Shown here: positions 7,928 through 17,190 of the stretch, piece after piece
How the letters are laid out: every line of letters starts with the position of its first letter
Position numbering within the stretch: the first letter of the stretch is position 1
NCBI GenBank assembly: GCA_032054765.1
Contig: DAMBSC010000003.1
Coordinates: forward strand, 124,001 to 188,000
Source of the DNA: DFXE01 sp032054765
Lineage (GTDB): Bacteria; Bacteroidota; Bacteroidia; Bacteroidales; Tannerellaceae
Direction: 5' to 3'
DNA: 64,000 nucleotides
Made by a program: the position numbers and the translations under genes
The notes under the pieces: generated by a model
Told to the model about the DNA's origin: nothing
Database searches by the model: none
Seen by the model: only the letters and a program-made list of their open reading frames with translations

Positions 7928-8500
7928 TTATGTCAATATTATAGTTACTCCTCTGGCACCATGTGCGCCAACGACCAATGCTTGTTCTATATCAGCGGTT
8001 TTAGAAGGGCCCGATATAAATACACCGAAACCGTGATCATTTAATTCGATTTGCCTGTAAGCTTCGTGCATGTTATTAACAAGTTTCTTTCTGTCCAGCA
8101 ATATAATAAGGGTTTCTGAGATGAAATATAATGCCTTCTCTTTCACATTTTGGGGCAACCAGACGCAACCGTTTTCAGCAACACCCAATTCTCCTTGTAT
8201 AACCGCCACATCTACCCCATTCAATTGATTAGGCGTTTCGACAGTATCGGGGTTTACAGTGGCAGATATATCGGCAATATTGGAAGCAATAACCTTAGCA
8301 TCCGGGTAAATAGTTTGAATACGTTTGTTGATATCTTCGCCTTCTTCTAAAAGAACAGCATCACCACCTACAAACTTCATGACTTCGATAAACTTCAAGA
8401 CCTTGTCATCATATTGAGTAGCCTCAATAGTCAATTCCGGAAGATCGTATGTGTGTATGATATTACGTCTTATGTTGCCTAAAATTTCTTCTTTACTCAT
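7928..8500 (-). CDS. lutC: LutC/YkgG-family lactate utilisation protein
   Basis: The 190 residues form a LUD domain. LutC is the third component of the cytoplasmic LutABC complex that oxidises L-lactate to pyruvate. It starts 4 bp after lutB and has the family ending GARGVTIILT. The full set lutA-lutB-lutC in that order supports the assignment. Confidence 0.88.
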   Translation of the reverse strand: MSKEEILGNIRRNIIHTYDLPELTIEATQYDDKVLKFIEVMKFVGGDAVLLEEGEDINKRIQTIYPDAKVIASNIADISATVNPDTVETPNQLNGVDVAVIQGELGVAENGCVWLPQNVKEKALYFISETLIILLDRKKLVNNMHEAYRQIELNDHGFGVFISGPSKTADIEQALVVGAHGARGVTIILT

Positions 8501-8504
8501 ATGA

Positions 8505-9884
8505 TCACTTTTGAGTTTTCTTTATCTTTCCTTTCTTCCACATTTGTGTAAACGACTCTTTGGCAAAAGTAGGAAGTTCCCTTCCTTTTCCCCAGTCGTT
8601 TAAGTTATTATAGAGAAGGAAACGAGGCATCTTGTTTACGATTGGCGCCATCTTCAGACTGTTATTATACAGTGAAGGATGTCCGAAAAGGAACTTCATT
8701 CCATTAGACATCAGCCTCTTTGTCGGATCTGCTTTACCAATACTGTTTAAGCTCTGGCGCCATTTATAGATCTGATCCGCCAGATCTATCTTTGCGGGAC
8801 ATACATTGTTGCAAGAATAGCAAAGCGAACAGGCCGAAACATTATCAGCATATTCTTTAGGCGATTTGAGCATCCCCAGATTAATACCAATCGGACCGGG
8901 TATAAAGTAAGTATATGAATATCCCCCACTCCTTCGATAAACCGGACAGGTATTCATGCAAGCTCCACAACGGATGCATTTTAATGTCTGAATATGTTCA
9001 TCATTTCCTAAAATATCACTTCTCCCGTTATCCACCAGTACGATATGCATTTCGCAACCTTTGCGCGGTTTCCGATAATGAGAAGTATACGTTGTAACCG
9101 GTTGCCCTGTAGCAGAACGGGCCAATAAACGGGTGTATACACTTAATGCCTGATAATTGGGTACAAGTTTTTCGATACCCATCGAAACGATATGCAATGG
9201 AGGAAAAGAAGTTCCCATATCAGCATTTCCTTCGTTGGTGCAAACCACCACATCACCCGTATCGGCAACTCCGAAATTAGCTCCTGTCATTGCCGCGTCG
9301 GCGGTAAGGAATTCATTCCGCAAATGACGTCGGGCCGCATGTGTAAGATAGGTTGGATCGCTGTTACCCGATTCAGTATTTAGTTTCTCTTCAAACAGTT
9401 TTCCTACTTCTTCCCGCTTCAAATGAATAGCAGGCATAACGATATGACTCGGCGGTTCATTCATTAATTGCAGGATACGCTCACCAAGATCACTCTCTAC
9501 CACATCGATACCTTTACCGATCAGATACGGATTTAAATGACATTCTTCGGTAAGCATGGATTTACTTTTCACCAACTTCTTGACGTTATGCTTTTGCAGA
9601 ATATCATATACGATCTTATTATGCTCTTCAGCATCCTTAGCCCAATGCAGGATAACTCCGTTAGCTTCCGCATTTTCGGCAAACTGAACCAAATATTTAT
9701 CCAGATGCGATATGGTATGCATCTTGATGCGACTTGACAAATCCCTTAACTGTTCCCACTCAGGGATCTGCATCGCCAGATTATCTCTCTTCGCCCGAAC
9801 CAGCCAAAGCGTTTCATTGTGCCACTGTTCCTGTTCTTTATTTTTGATAAAGCGTTCGGCAGCTTTCGCATGTTTTGTACTCAT
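8505..9884 (-). CDS. lutB: LutB iron-sulfur lactate utilisation protein
   Basis: The 459 residues start with a LUD domain (about 70-290) and continue with two 4Fe-4S motifs: CIRCGACMNTCP (Cys303/306/309/313) and CSLCYSCNNVCP (Cys352/355/358/362). These carry electrons from L-lactate oxidation in the LutABC complex. The start codon overlaps the lutA stop by 4 nt, so translation is coupled. Length and cluster spacing are normal. Confidence 0.92.
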   Translation of the reverse strand: MSTKHAKAAERFIKNKEQEQWHNETLWLVRAKRDNLAMQIPEWEQLRDLSSRIKMHTISHLDKYLVQFAENAEANGVILHWAKDAEEHNKIVYDILQKHNVKKLVKSKSMLTEECHLNPYLIGKGIDVVESDLGERILQLMNEPPSHIVMPAIHLKREEVGKLFEEKLNTESGNSDPTYLTHAARRHLRNEFLTADAAMTGANFGVADTGDVVVCTNEGNADMGTSFPPLHIVSMGIEKLVPNYQALSVYTRLLARSATGQPVTTYTSHYRKPRKGCEMHIVLVDNGRSDILGNDEHIQTLKCIRCGACMNTCPVYRRSGGYSYTYFIPGPIGINLGMLKSPKEYADNVSACSLCYSCNNVCPAKIDLADQIYKWRQSLNSIGKADPTKRLMSNGMKFLFGHPSLYNNSLKMAPIVNKMPRFLLYNNLNDWGKGRELPTFAKESFTQMWKKGKIKKTQK

Positions 9885-10621
9885 AATCCGGCAGCTAATA
9901 TTTGTGCAACATGGATAAACTGTATCGGCAGTTTATCTCTTTTCACGATGCCCTGCATATGCATCAGGCATGAACTATCGGCTCCGGTAATATATTCGGC
10001 TCCGGTCGCTATATGATTTTTTAGTTTATCCTGTCCCATACATACGGATACGGCCTGTTCTTCTATGGCAAACATTCCTCCGAAACCGCAACATTCGTCT
10101 ACTTTGTCGGGTTGAAAGATCTCAATTCCTTCCACCATTGACAACAAGTCTTTAATTTTGGAATAACGAGGAATATTCAATTCGCTGGCCGATGAAAGAT
10201 GCAACTCCCTCACCCCATGACAACTATTGTGCATACTAACTTTATGAGGAAAGACACCCGGTACTTTATCTACCTTCAAGATATCATGAAGAAACTCACA
10301 TATATCATATATCTTTCCACTGGTTTGGCAGGGATGACCGGCCTTCTTTAAGATAGAAGGATGATTCTCCTTAACAAAAGCCACGCAACTGGCCGAAGGA
10401 CCTACCACATAGTCGTACCGGTCAAACAGCTTATTAAACTCATTGGCCAGCGGTGCAGCTTTATCTTCAAAGCCGGCATTTGCCATGGGTTGTCCGCAAC
10501 ATGTTTGTTGGAGTGGATAATCAATATCCACTCCGTAATAATCCAATAATTTATATGTTGCCACCCCTACTTCGGGATAGACGGCATTAACGTAACAAGG
10601 GATAAATAAACCTACTGTCAT
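9881..10621 (-). CDS. lutA: LutA (CCG-domain) lactate utilisation protein
   Basis: The 246 residues carry two cysteine-rich CCG domains (TCCGQPMANAG at 40-50; ECCGFGGMF at 176-184) and the intervening HNSCHGVREL, as in the heterodisulfide-reductase-like subunit of LutABC. It begins 1 bp after the aldA stop and overlaps lutB by 4 nt, so aldA and lutABC form one tight operon. Confidence 0.92.
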   Translation of the reverse strand: MTVGLFIPCYVNAVYPEVGVATYKLLDYYGVDIDYPLQQTCCGQPMANAGFEDKAAPLANEFNKLFDRYDYVVGPSASCVAFVKENHPSILKKAGHPCQTSGKIYDICEFLHDILKVDKVPGVFPHKVSMHNSCHGVRELHLSSASELNIPRYSKIKDLLSMVEGIEIFQPDKVDECCGFGGMFAIEEQAVSVCMGQDKLKNHIATGAEYITGADSSCLMHMQGIVKRDKLPIQFIHVAQILAAGL

Positions 10622-10622
10622 C

Positions 10623-12059
10623 TTAGCCTTTAGTTTCCAAATAAACTACATGTGTTTGAAGATATTCTTCGAGTCCGTGTTTACCATCCGCGCCACCAAT
10701 TCCGGATTTACGCCATCCGGCATGGAAGCCTTGCATAGCTTCAAAGTTCTCACGATTGATATACGTTTCACCAAACTTCAACGCGCGAACGAGTTTAAAT
10801 GCCATATCTAAATTCTGAGTGTAAACAGAAGAAGTCAGACCATACTCGCAATCATTTGCCCACTCGATGGCATCTTCTACATCTGTAAATTCAACGATTG
10901 GCAGTACAGGGCCGAAAGTTTCTTCCTGAATAATATCCATCTTCTGCGTACAATTAGTAAGCAAGGTAGGCTCAAAGAAATAGCCTTTTGTACCGATACG
11001 CTTACCTCCCACTACTAATTTCGCACCCTGTGCTACAGCTTTTTCCACTTTTTCCTGTACTGATTTCAGGGCATTGGCCTCAACAAGCGGTCCCATATCC
11101 AGATCTTTGACCTCGCTTGGATTACCTGTCTTAACCGATTTCATACCTTCTATCATCTTTTCCAGGAACTTATCTTTTATACTTGAATGTACATACACGC
11201 GTTCACAACAGTTACATACCTGTCCTGTATTGATTACCCTGGAAGCGATAATTGATTTCACCGCCAGATCAAGGTCGGCATCCGGCATCACAATAGCGGG
11301 CGCTTTACCTCCTAATTCCAGTGAAACCTTAGTAACATTGGCTGAAGCTGCTTCCATGGTCTGTATACCCGCGCCTATACTTCCTGTAAGACTGACCATT
11401 CCTACCTTTGGATTTGCTGCCAATTCATGACCAATCACCGAACCACGTCCCAACACAAGGTTGAAAACTCCCGCCGGCAAGCCTGATTCCGCTACTATTT
11501 CCGCGAATACATATGCGTTCTCAGGGGTAATCTGACTTGGTTTTACTACGATAGTATTTCCGGTCACCAGTGCCGGAGCTGCTTTACGGGCTACTAAAAA
11601 GAACGGAAAATTCCAGGGAAGTATCCCGGTTGTAACGCCGATCGCCTTCTTAAATAGGAATATACTTTCATGAGGGCGGTCACTTTGAATAATTTCTCCT
11701 TCGTAGCGGCGAGCCCAACCGGCCATGTATTCGATATAGTCAGCCGTGAAGTTTACTTCTACGTTCGCCAATCCTTGTGTTTTACCTCCTTCACGAACGA
11801 TAATATCGGTAAGTTCCATTTCTCTTTTACGAATACCGGCTGCTATCTTCATCAGGTAACCTGCACGCTGAATAGCCGGAAGACGTTCCCATGCTCCCTG
11901 CGCTTTTTCCGCAGCATCAATAGCCGTACGTGCCTCCTCAATGGTTCCGTCGGGCATACGTGAAATAACTTCTTCTGTTGAAGGGTTCAATACATCAATC
12001 CATTTTCCGGATTTGTTTTCGATGAATTTACCATCGATGTACATTTTCAATTCTTTCAT
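10623..12059 (-). CDS. aldA: Lactaldehyde dehydrogenase (AldA type)
   Basis: The 478 residues are very similar throughout to Escherichia coli AldA: IQSDRPHESIFLFKKAIG, GILPWNFPFFLVARKAAPAL, the catalytic Cys in NTGQVCN, LELGGKAP, and the C-terminal block GFHAGWRKSGIGGADGKHGL. AldA oxidises L-lactaldehyde, from fucose or rhamnose breakdown, to L-lactate with NAD+. As first gene of an operon with lutABC it supplies the lactate that LutABC turns to pyruvate. This pathway link is inferred but fits well. An alternative ATG is five codons downstream. Confidence 0.92.
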   Translation of the reverse strand: MKELKMYIDGKFIENKSGKWIDVLNPSTEEVISRMPDGTIEEARTAIDAAEKAQGAWERLPAIQRAGYLMKIAAGIRKREMELTDIIVREGGKTQGLANVEVNFTADYIEYMAGWARRYEGEIIQSDRPHESIFLFKKAIGVTTGILPWNFPFFLVARKAAPALVTGNTIVVKPSQITPENAYVFAEIVAESGLPAGVFNLVLGRGSVIGHELAANPKVGMVSLTGSIGAGIQTMEAASANVTKVSLELGGKAPAIVMPDADLDLAVKSIIASRVINTGQVCNCCERVYVHSSIKDKFLEKMIEGMKSVKTGNPSEVKDLDMGPLVEANALKSVQEKVEKAVAQGAKLVVGGKRIGTKGYFFEPTLLTNCTQKMDIIQEETFGPVLPIVEFTDVEDAIEWANDCEYGLTSSVYTQNLDMAFKLVRALKFGETYINRENFEAMQGFHAGWRKSGIGGADGKHGLEEYLQTHVVYLETKG

Positions 12060-12164
12060 GCGATTAACATTTTTAATAAGTAGTCATGGAACTACGGTTC
12101 ATGATATTCGATTTGTAACTTAAAGATGAAAATTTTATGTAGCATACTACTACTCGTGTTTAGG

Positions 12165-12172
12165 CAAATGTA
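12165..12172 (-). promoter_or_regulatory. Candidate -7 box for the aldA-lut operon
   Basis: On the minus strand TACATTTG matches TAnnTTTG, leaving a leader of about 100 nt before aldA. No -33 TTTG lies at the right spacing, so confidence is modest. The rest of the 455-bp gap (12060-12514) holds the four-unit array at 12307-12393 and the DUF1848 promoter. Confidence 0.35.
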
Positions 12173-12306
12173 CATAGAAATCAAAGCACATGGTTATCTT
12201 TTTTGAGATTATTTATATATATTTTGATATAATCTACCCGGCTTATTCCTCATCCGTTCCGTACATCTTCTTATTGAAATCTTATAATCGGTTATACCTA
12301 TTATCC

Positions 12307-12393
12307 GTTTGAGGTACCTCAAAATCAGTTTTAAGGTACGTCTAAATATATTTAGAGGTAGGTCAAATTCAATTTTAAGGTACCTCAAACCAA
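12307..12393. repeat. Array A: four tandem palindromic units, 22-bp period
   Basis: The core GGTA(C/G) occurs at 12313, 12335, 12357 and 12379, exactly 22 bp apart. Each unit is a 16-bp (near-)palindrome with a spacer of about 6 bp; the ideal form TTTGAGGTACCTCAAA is visible in the first unit. The array lies between the divergent aldA and DUF1848 genes, upstream of both. The same family recurs at 28947-28989. Confidence 0.85.
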
Positions 12394-12514
12394 AAATAGA
12401 TATAGGTCTTTCTTATTTTTTATGGGATGCTCCGGGAAAATTATATGCATTTTGTGAAGAAATGCGTTAGGTAGTATGTTTTGATCCATCTATTTATTTT
12501 TGTATATTTATAGT

Positions 12515-13450
12515 ATGATTATTAGTGCAAGCCGGCGAACGGATATACCGGCGTTCTATTCGGAATGGTTTTTTAATCGGATCAAAGAAGGATATGTATT
12601 GGTGCCAAATCCTTTTAATTCGAAGATGATCAGCAAGGTTAATTTAGATCCTGCTGTAGTGGACTGTATTGTTTTCTGGTCGAAGAATCCGGCACCCATG
12701 ATAAACAAATTAGACCGACTGAAAGACTACAACTATTATTTCCAGTATACTCTCAACCCGTATGAAAGGGATATAGAGAATAATATTCCAAGCCTAAAGA
12801 AACGGGTTGAAACGTTTAAAACGCTTGCTGATAAAATTGGTAAAGAGAAGGTTGTCTGGCGTTATGATCCTTTGTTCATAAATGAAAAATATACCATCGA
12901 CTTTCATAAAGAAGCTTTTGCCAATATAGCGTATGCCTTGCGCGATCATACGGAAAAATGTATGCTGGGTTTTATCGATCATTATTTCCATATCCGCAAA
13001 GCCGTTGCGGAGTTTAATATCAAACCGTTGGAAAAGGAAGATATTGAAGAAATGGCAATCTCGTTTAAGAAAACCATTGATGCCTATCCGATTTTATTAG
13101 ATACGTGTACGGTAAAAGTCGATCTTCGTTACTTAGATATTCCAAGCGGTCTTTGTGTTGACGGCGATTTGATTGAACGAATCGTCGGTTATCCTATCAA
13201 AGCAAAGAAAGATAAGAACCAACGGGATGTGTGTAATTGCATTGAAAGCATCGACATTGGCACGTATGAAAGTTGTTTGAACGGATGTATTTATTGTTAT
13301 GCGATCAAAGGAAATTACCAGACTGCCAAAACTAATAAAGGGAAACACGATACGTATTCCCCTTTAATGATTGGACACATCTCTGAAGATCAGATCATCA
13401 AAGAAAGAGAGATGAAGAGCCTTCGGGATGGTCAATTGCCTTTATTTTGA
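12515..13450 (+). CDS. DUF1848 family protein
   Basis: The 311 residues begin MIISASRRTDIPAFYS, the standard DUF1848 opening, with an inner KNPAPM motif. A C-terminal cysteine cluster (Cys240, 242, 254, 258, 261) ends in NGCIYCYA, reminiscent of radical-SAM-type CxxxCxxC iron-sulfur ligands. The function is unknown. The ATG at 12515 is chosen because a TAnnTTTG box (TATTTTTG, 12495-12502) overlaps the longer TTG start. The gene converges on the rubrerythrin gene with a 15-bp gap. Confidence 0.85.
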   Translation: MIISASRRTDIPAFYSEWFFNRIKEGYVLVPNPFNSKMISKVNLDPAVVDCIVFWSKNPAPMINKLDRLKDYNYYFQYTLNPYERDIENNIPSLKKRVETFKTLADKIGKEKVVWRYDPLFINEKYTIDFHKEAFANIAYALRDHTEKCMLGFIDHYFHIRKAVAEFNIKPLEKEDIEEMAISFKKTIDAYPILLDTCTVKVDLRYLDIPSGLCVDGDLIERIVGYPIKAKKDKNQRDVCNCIESIDIGTYESCLNGCIYCYAIKGNYQTAKTNKGKHDTYSPLMIGHISEDQIIKEREMKSLRDGQLPLF

Positions 13451-13465
13451 AAAAAGTTCTATTGT

Positions 13466-14017
13466 TTACTTAAAGTAACGATTATATAATCCTTCAAAAC
13501 CTTTTCCATGGCGAGCTTCATCCTTACACATTTCATGAACGGTATCATGGATTGCATCCAGATTTTGCTGTTTGGCAAGAGTTGCGATACGTTTCTTATC
13601 TTCACATGCCCCCGCTTCAGCTTCCATGCGCTTTTTAAGGTTTGTTTTTGTGTCCCAAACCATTTCACCAATCAATTCGGCAAACTTTGCCGCATGCTCA
13701 GCTTCTTCCCAGGCATAACGTTTAAACGCTTCGGCTACTTCAGGATAGCCTTCCCGATCAGCCTGGCGACTCATTGCCAGATACATTCCAACTTCTGTAC
13801 ATTCGCCCATGAAATGAGCTTGTAAACCATCCCATATTTCAGGATCTACTCCTTTTGCTACACCAACAACGTGTTCATCCACAAATTGTAGCGCGCCGCC
13901 TGTTTCAACAAGTTCTTTAAATTTTTCTTTTGGTTGTTTACATTGAGGGCAAATTTCTGGTGCTTCCTCTCCTTCATGTACATAGCCACATACAGTGCAA
14001 ATCCATTTCTTTTTCAT
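13466..14017 (-). CDS. Reverse rubrerythrin-type peroxidase
   Basis: The 183 residues place the rubredoxin-like centre first (Cys7, 10, 23, 26) and the ferritin-like di-iron four-helix domain second (ECTEVGMYLAMSRQADREGY, EEAEHAAKFAELIGE, DEARHGKGF). This is reverse order to classical rubrerythrin and typical of reverse rubrerythrins/NADH peroxidases that remove peroxide in anaerobes. It is a single-gene unit; the 205-bp upstream gap shows nothing further. Confidence 0.9.
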   Translation of the reverse strand: MKKKWICTVCGYVHEGEEAPEICPQCKQPKEKFKELVETGGALQFVDEHVVGVAKGVDPEIWDGLQAHFMGECTEVGMYLAMSRQADREGYPEVAEAFKRYAWEEAEHAAKFAELIGEMVWDTKTNLKKRMEAEAGACEDKKRIATLAKQQNLDAIHDTVHEMCKDEARHGKGFEGLYNRYFK

Positions 14018-14222
14018 TTACAATCATTTTAAATATTAGTATAATCGATAATAAATCACTTTCATAGTATTAATTAGATATAATCAAATGATGAAATTCT
14101 GATAGAATTTGTTATATAAAATTCAAGTTTGTTGTGAAAGCAAAAATAATTATTAGAAAATGAATTCCTCGATTTATTCTATAAATAAAATTGATTGACC
14201 TATCGATTTAAGTAATAATACA

Positions 14223-15149
14223 CTACGCTATTGACAGTGAAGTAAAATACATTTTTCTATATTCGGCAGGTGAGATACCATGATATTTTTTAAAGAATTT
14301 CCCAAAAGTAGATTGGTCTGAAAAGTTTAGCAAATCAGCTATCTGTTGTACTGTTGTTTGTGTAGTTTTCAAAAGTTTACGTGCTTCTAAAATCAATGTA
14401 TCATCAATCCATTTATTGGTAGTCTTACCTGTTAATTCTTTTATAATAAGAGTAAGATACTGAGGAGTAATAAATAACTTATCAGCATAGAAAGCCACCT
14501 CATGTTGCTCTTTATAATGTTCAAGGAGCAAGTCTAGAAATTTATTAAAAATCTCTTCTTTACGGGTAGATGGAGTGGATATATTATTTTCTTTTGTCTT
14601 ATTTAAAATATGAGATACATCGAGCAGGAAAGACATAAAATTAACCGGTATAATCTCTTTGTAGTAAGCATGCGAACTTATCTTTATTTTATCTCTGAGA
14701 CTATCGAAGTTGGTATTTAAAAGGCATATATCTTCTTCTTCCAGACTGGTTTGTAACATCCGCTTTACAAATAAACAATTAAAGAAAGAGAGTATTTGTT
14801 TATTGGTTATACATTCATCCATAAATCTTTTGTCAGCTATAAGCATTTTAGCCTTGAAGTCTTCACTGACTGAAGAAATATATACGGCTCCCCAGGAAGG
14901 AACAAGCAAAAAGCTATGACCGGAAAGCCTATAAGGTGTATTATCTATTTGCAGGATACATTCGCCTTCTAATATCCATATCATACCTATTTTATGTGTA
15001 CGATCGGGAAGATAGTATTGGGTTGTTTTAGATCCTTCATTCATGGAAAAGCTGTCGATATCAGCTACTCCCAACAAGTTGTCATACACACTGAACAAAC
15101 CATTGAACTTGCTAAGCTCACGAATTTCATAAATAACTTTCTTTTCCAT
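14223..15149 (-). CDS. AraC-family regulator (downstream of two-component pair)
   Basis: The 308 residues have a cupin-like N-terminal half (GMIWILEGECILQIDNTPYR) and a C-terminal AraC double HTH (YADKLFITPQYLTLIIKELT; QQIADLLNFSDQSTFGKFFK). It lies 12 bp after the response regulator on the same strand, so kinase, LytTR regulator and AraC protein are likely one transcript. The target is unknown. Confidence 0.85.
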   Translation of the reverse strand: MEKKVIYEIRELSKFNGLFSVYDNLLGVADIDSFSMNEGSKTTQYYLPDRTHKIGMIWILEGECILQIDNTPYRLSGHSFLLVPSWGAVYISSVSEDFKAKMLIADKRFMDECITNKQILSFFNCLFVKRMLQTSLEEEDICLLNTNFDSLRDKIKISSHAYYKEIIPVNFMSFLLDVSHILNKTKENNISTPSTRKEEIFNKFLDLLLEHYKEQHEVAFYADKLFITPQYLTLIIKELTGKTTNKWIDDTLILEARKLLKTTQTTVQQIADLLNFSDQSTFGKFFKKYHGISPAEYRKMYFTSLSIA

Positions 15150-15161
15150 AATTTTGATATT

Positions 15162-15923
15162 TTATTTGCTCATCAATTTTTTAAAGATTACGCTATTAAA
15201 TAAATCGTCTTTCCGATGCTTGGAAAGAGGTAGTTCTGTTCCACCAACAAACACTCTTCCTCCACTTACCATATCAATATGGGATATATTTACAAGGTAA
15301 GATTTGTGTATACGGAAAAATGCATCCTTTGGCAGTATTTCTTCTAATGAAGTCATTGTCTGATGGATAACATATGACTTATCTTTAAAGTATAATTTAA
15401 GATAATTCTGCATAGATTCAACGTACAGAATATCTTCCCACATAATTTTCACAAAAGAATCCTCTTGCTTAATATACATTTCTGAACTTTGCGTATCATC
15501 GCTTTTCACAAGATTACGAGAAGAATATAAATCAAGGGCTTTTTGTGCAGCCTGAAAGAAACGTTGAAAACCAATAGGCTTAAGTAAGTAATCGACAACA
15601 TTCAACCGAAAACCATCTAAAGCGTATTCTGAATATGCAGTTGTGAAAATAGTCAAAGGAGCATTCTCCAGCGACTCCATAAACTCAACTCCGGTTAGTT
15701 CAGGCATATTGATATCCAGAAACATGAGATCAATGTCTTTTTCTCTAAGCACTTCGGTTGCTTCGAGGGCAGATGAACTAGTAGCTGCCAATTCCAGAAA
15801 ATCCAGCTTATTGATATAGTTCACAATGCCCTCGATAGCAAACGATTCATCATCTACGACAAGACATTTCAACGCCTGAGTTTTTTTATGTATTAAGTTC
15901 TCGCTACTCATATCTTTATGCAT
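15162..15923 (-). CDS. LytTR-type response regulator
   Basis: The 253 residues contain a receiver domain (acidic pair Asp24-Asp25, phospho-acceptor Asp70 in MFLDINMPE, and the switch block DYLLKPIGF) followed by a LytTR DNA-binding domain (about 150-250, FFRIHKSYLVNISHI). The start overlaps the kinase stop by 8 nt, so it is surely the cognate partner. LytTR proteins bind paired direct repeats; none was identified here. Confidence 0.93.
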   Translation of the reverse strand: MHKDMSSENLIHKKTQALKCLVVDDESFAIEGIVNYINKLDFLELAATSSSALEATEVLREKDIDLMFLDINMPELTGVEFMESLENAPLTIFTTAYSEYALDGFRLNVVDYLLKPIGFQRFFQAAQKALDLYSSRNLVKSDDTQSSEMYIKQEDSFVKIMWEDILYVESMQNYLKLYFKDKSYVIHQTMTSLEEILPKDAFFRIHKSYLVNISHIDMVSGGRVFVGGTELPLSKHRKDDLFNSVIFKKLMSK

Positions 15924-16923
15924 AAATAATTAACTGAGAAAAATAAGTCTTATCCATATCTTTTATGGTTAACGCGTATTTCTCTCCATAATGTATTTCC
16001 AACCGCTTCTTTATATTTTTTAAACCTATACCATCTTCTTTCTTTTTCTTTACCAACTTATCTGATTTAGAATTTTCTACTCGTAACGAAATCATTCTCC
16101 TTCTTTGTTCTAAATCAATATTAATAAATCCTTTTTCCTCTGAAGATCGGGAAACATGTTTAAATGCATTTTCAATAAAAGGCATCATAATAAGAGGAGG
16201 GATTTCCATATTTCCATTTTCAATATTCCAGTTACAAGTTACCTCGAGCTTATCCTCCCAACGGAACTTCTCTACATCAATAAAGTTCTTAAGAAACATC
16301 ACTTCCTGCTCTAACTTGACAAACTCTTTTTGTCCACTATATAATTGATACCGTAATGCTTCTGAATATTTGAGTAATAAATCGGAAGCCAATTCCGTGT
16401 TTTTCTGCATTAATACATGAATATAATTCAGTACATTAAACATAAAATGCGGATTAATCTGGGCATGTAATACCTGTAATTGGGATTCTAAATGAGTTTT
16501 TTGCAAGATTGAATATTCATAATAAAGCAATATTCCGCACAACATAAGGCTTGCCGACATGGTTCCGGGTAACCCATCCATTACCTGATGCCAAAACGTT
16601 TGTTTTTCTATCTCTGCAGTAAGAAAACCTTTAACTCCTAATGTGTAAAATGTATCAGAGAGTAATGTGTATGCGATTATTAAAAAAAGACTCATCAATA
16701 CAAATTTCAATATAAAAGATAAAGTCTTTTGGTGGTGTAATGTCGGGATAAATAATCTATTAGAAAAAGGTAATGTCACAAGTATTGAAACTACAGCAAA
16801 GCTAACACTATTTAAGAGGCTTTCAGAAATACTTGCCTCTCCTTGAAATACAAAACTGATCAGGATTGTAATTGCTGTCCAGTAAATAATAAAGATCCAA
16901 TATTTTGTAGACTTTTTGTCCAT
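15916..16923 (-). CDS. LytS-like sensor histidine kinase (HisKA_7TM-less, PF06580 type)
   Basis: The 335 residues begin with four hydrophobic segments (about 8-27, 39-55, 70-90, 120-138). The kinase core follows, with phospho-acceptor His159 in AQINPHFMFNVLNYI and an ATP-binding region with PPLIMMPFIENAFKH and DGIGLKNIKKRLE. It has no periplasmic sensor of size, so it probably senses within the membrane. A -7 box ends 4 nt before the ATG. Confidence 0.9.
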   Translation of the reverse strand: MDKKSTKYWIFIIYWTAITILISFVFQGEASISESLLNSVSFAVVSILVTLPFSNRLFIPTLHHQKTLSFILKFVLMSLFLIIAYTLLSDTFYTLGVKGFLTAEIEKQTFWHQVMDGLPGTMSASLMLCGILLYYEYSILQKTHLESQLQVLHAQINPHFMFNVLNYIHVLMQKNTELASDLLLKYSEALRYQLYSGQKEFVKLEQEVMFLKNFIDVEKFRWEDKLEVTCNWNIENGNMEIPPLIMMPFIENAFKHVSRSSEEKGFINIDLEQRRRMISLRVENSKSDKLVKKKKEDGIGLKNIKKRLEIHYGEKYALTIKDMDKTYFSQLIIYA

Positions 16924-16927
16924 TGCA

Positions 16928-16935
16928 CAAATATA
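16928..16935 (-). promoter_or_regulatory. -7 box of the kinase operon, start codon at predicted +1
   Basis: TATATTTG on the minus strand is followed by TGCA and then the ATG at 16923. With the usual Bacteroidetes spacing, transcription would begin at or beside the start codon, giving a leaderless message. Confidence 0.5.
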
Positions 16936-17190
16936 ATTTATTTCCCCTCGCTATTTTATCCTTTTAAATTATCACCGGCTTAGGCTCCGTTTTTTCTCTC
17001 AATAAAACTTCTCACACACATGAAATTTTCACTAACCTTTCTATAAACAATCATTTTTTACCTTAAATACTATCGGAGCCTTTGCCAAATGATAACGAAA
17101 GCAAATATCACTTATCCTTAATTATCCAACAAATTTATTTGACAACCGGACATTATCCTTTGATGACAGGAAAATAAAGATAAATGAAAA

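Noticed and set aside
12307..12393. CRISPR array for the 22-bp tandem units
   Set aside because: Units are contiguous palindromes without unique spacers of 30 bp, no cas gene is in the window, and the repeats vary.
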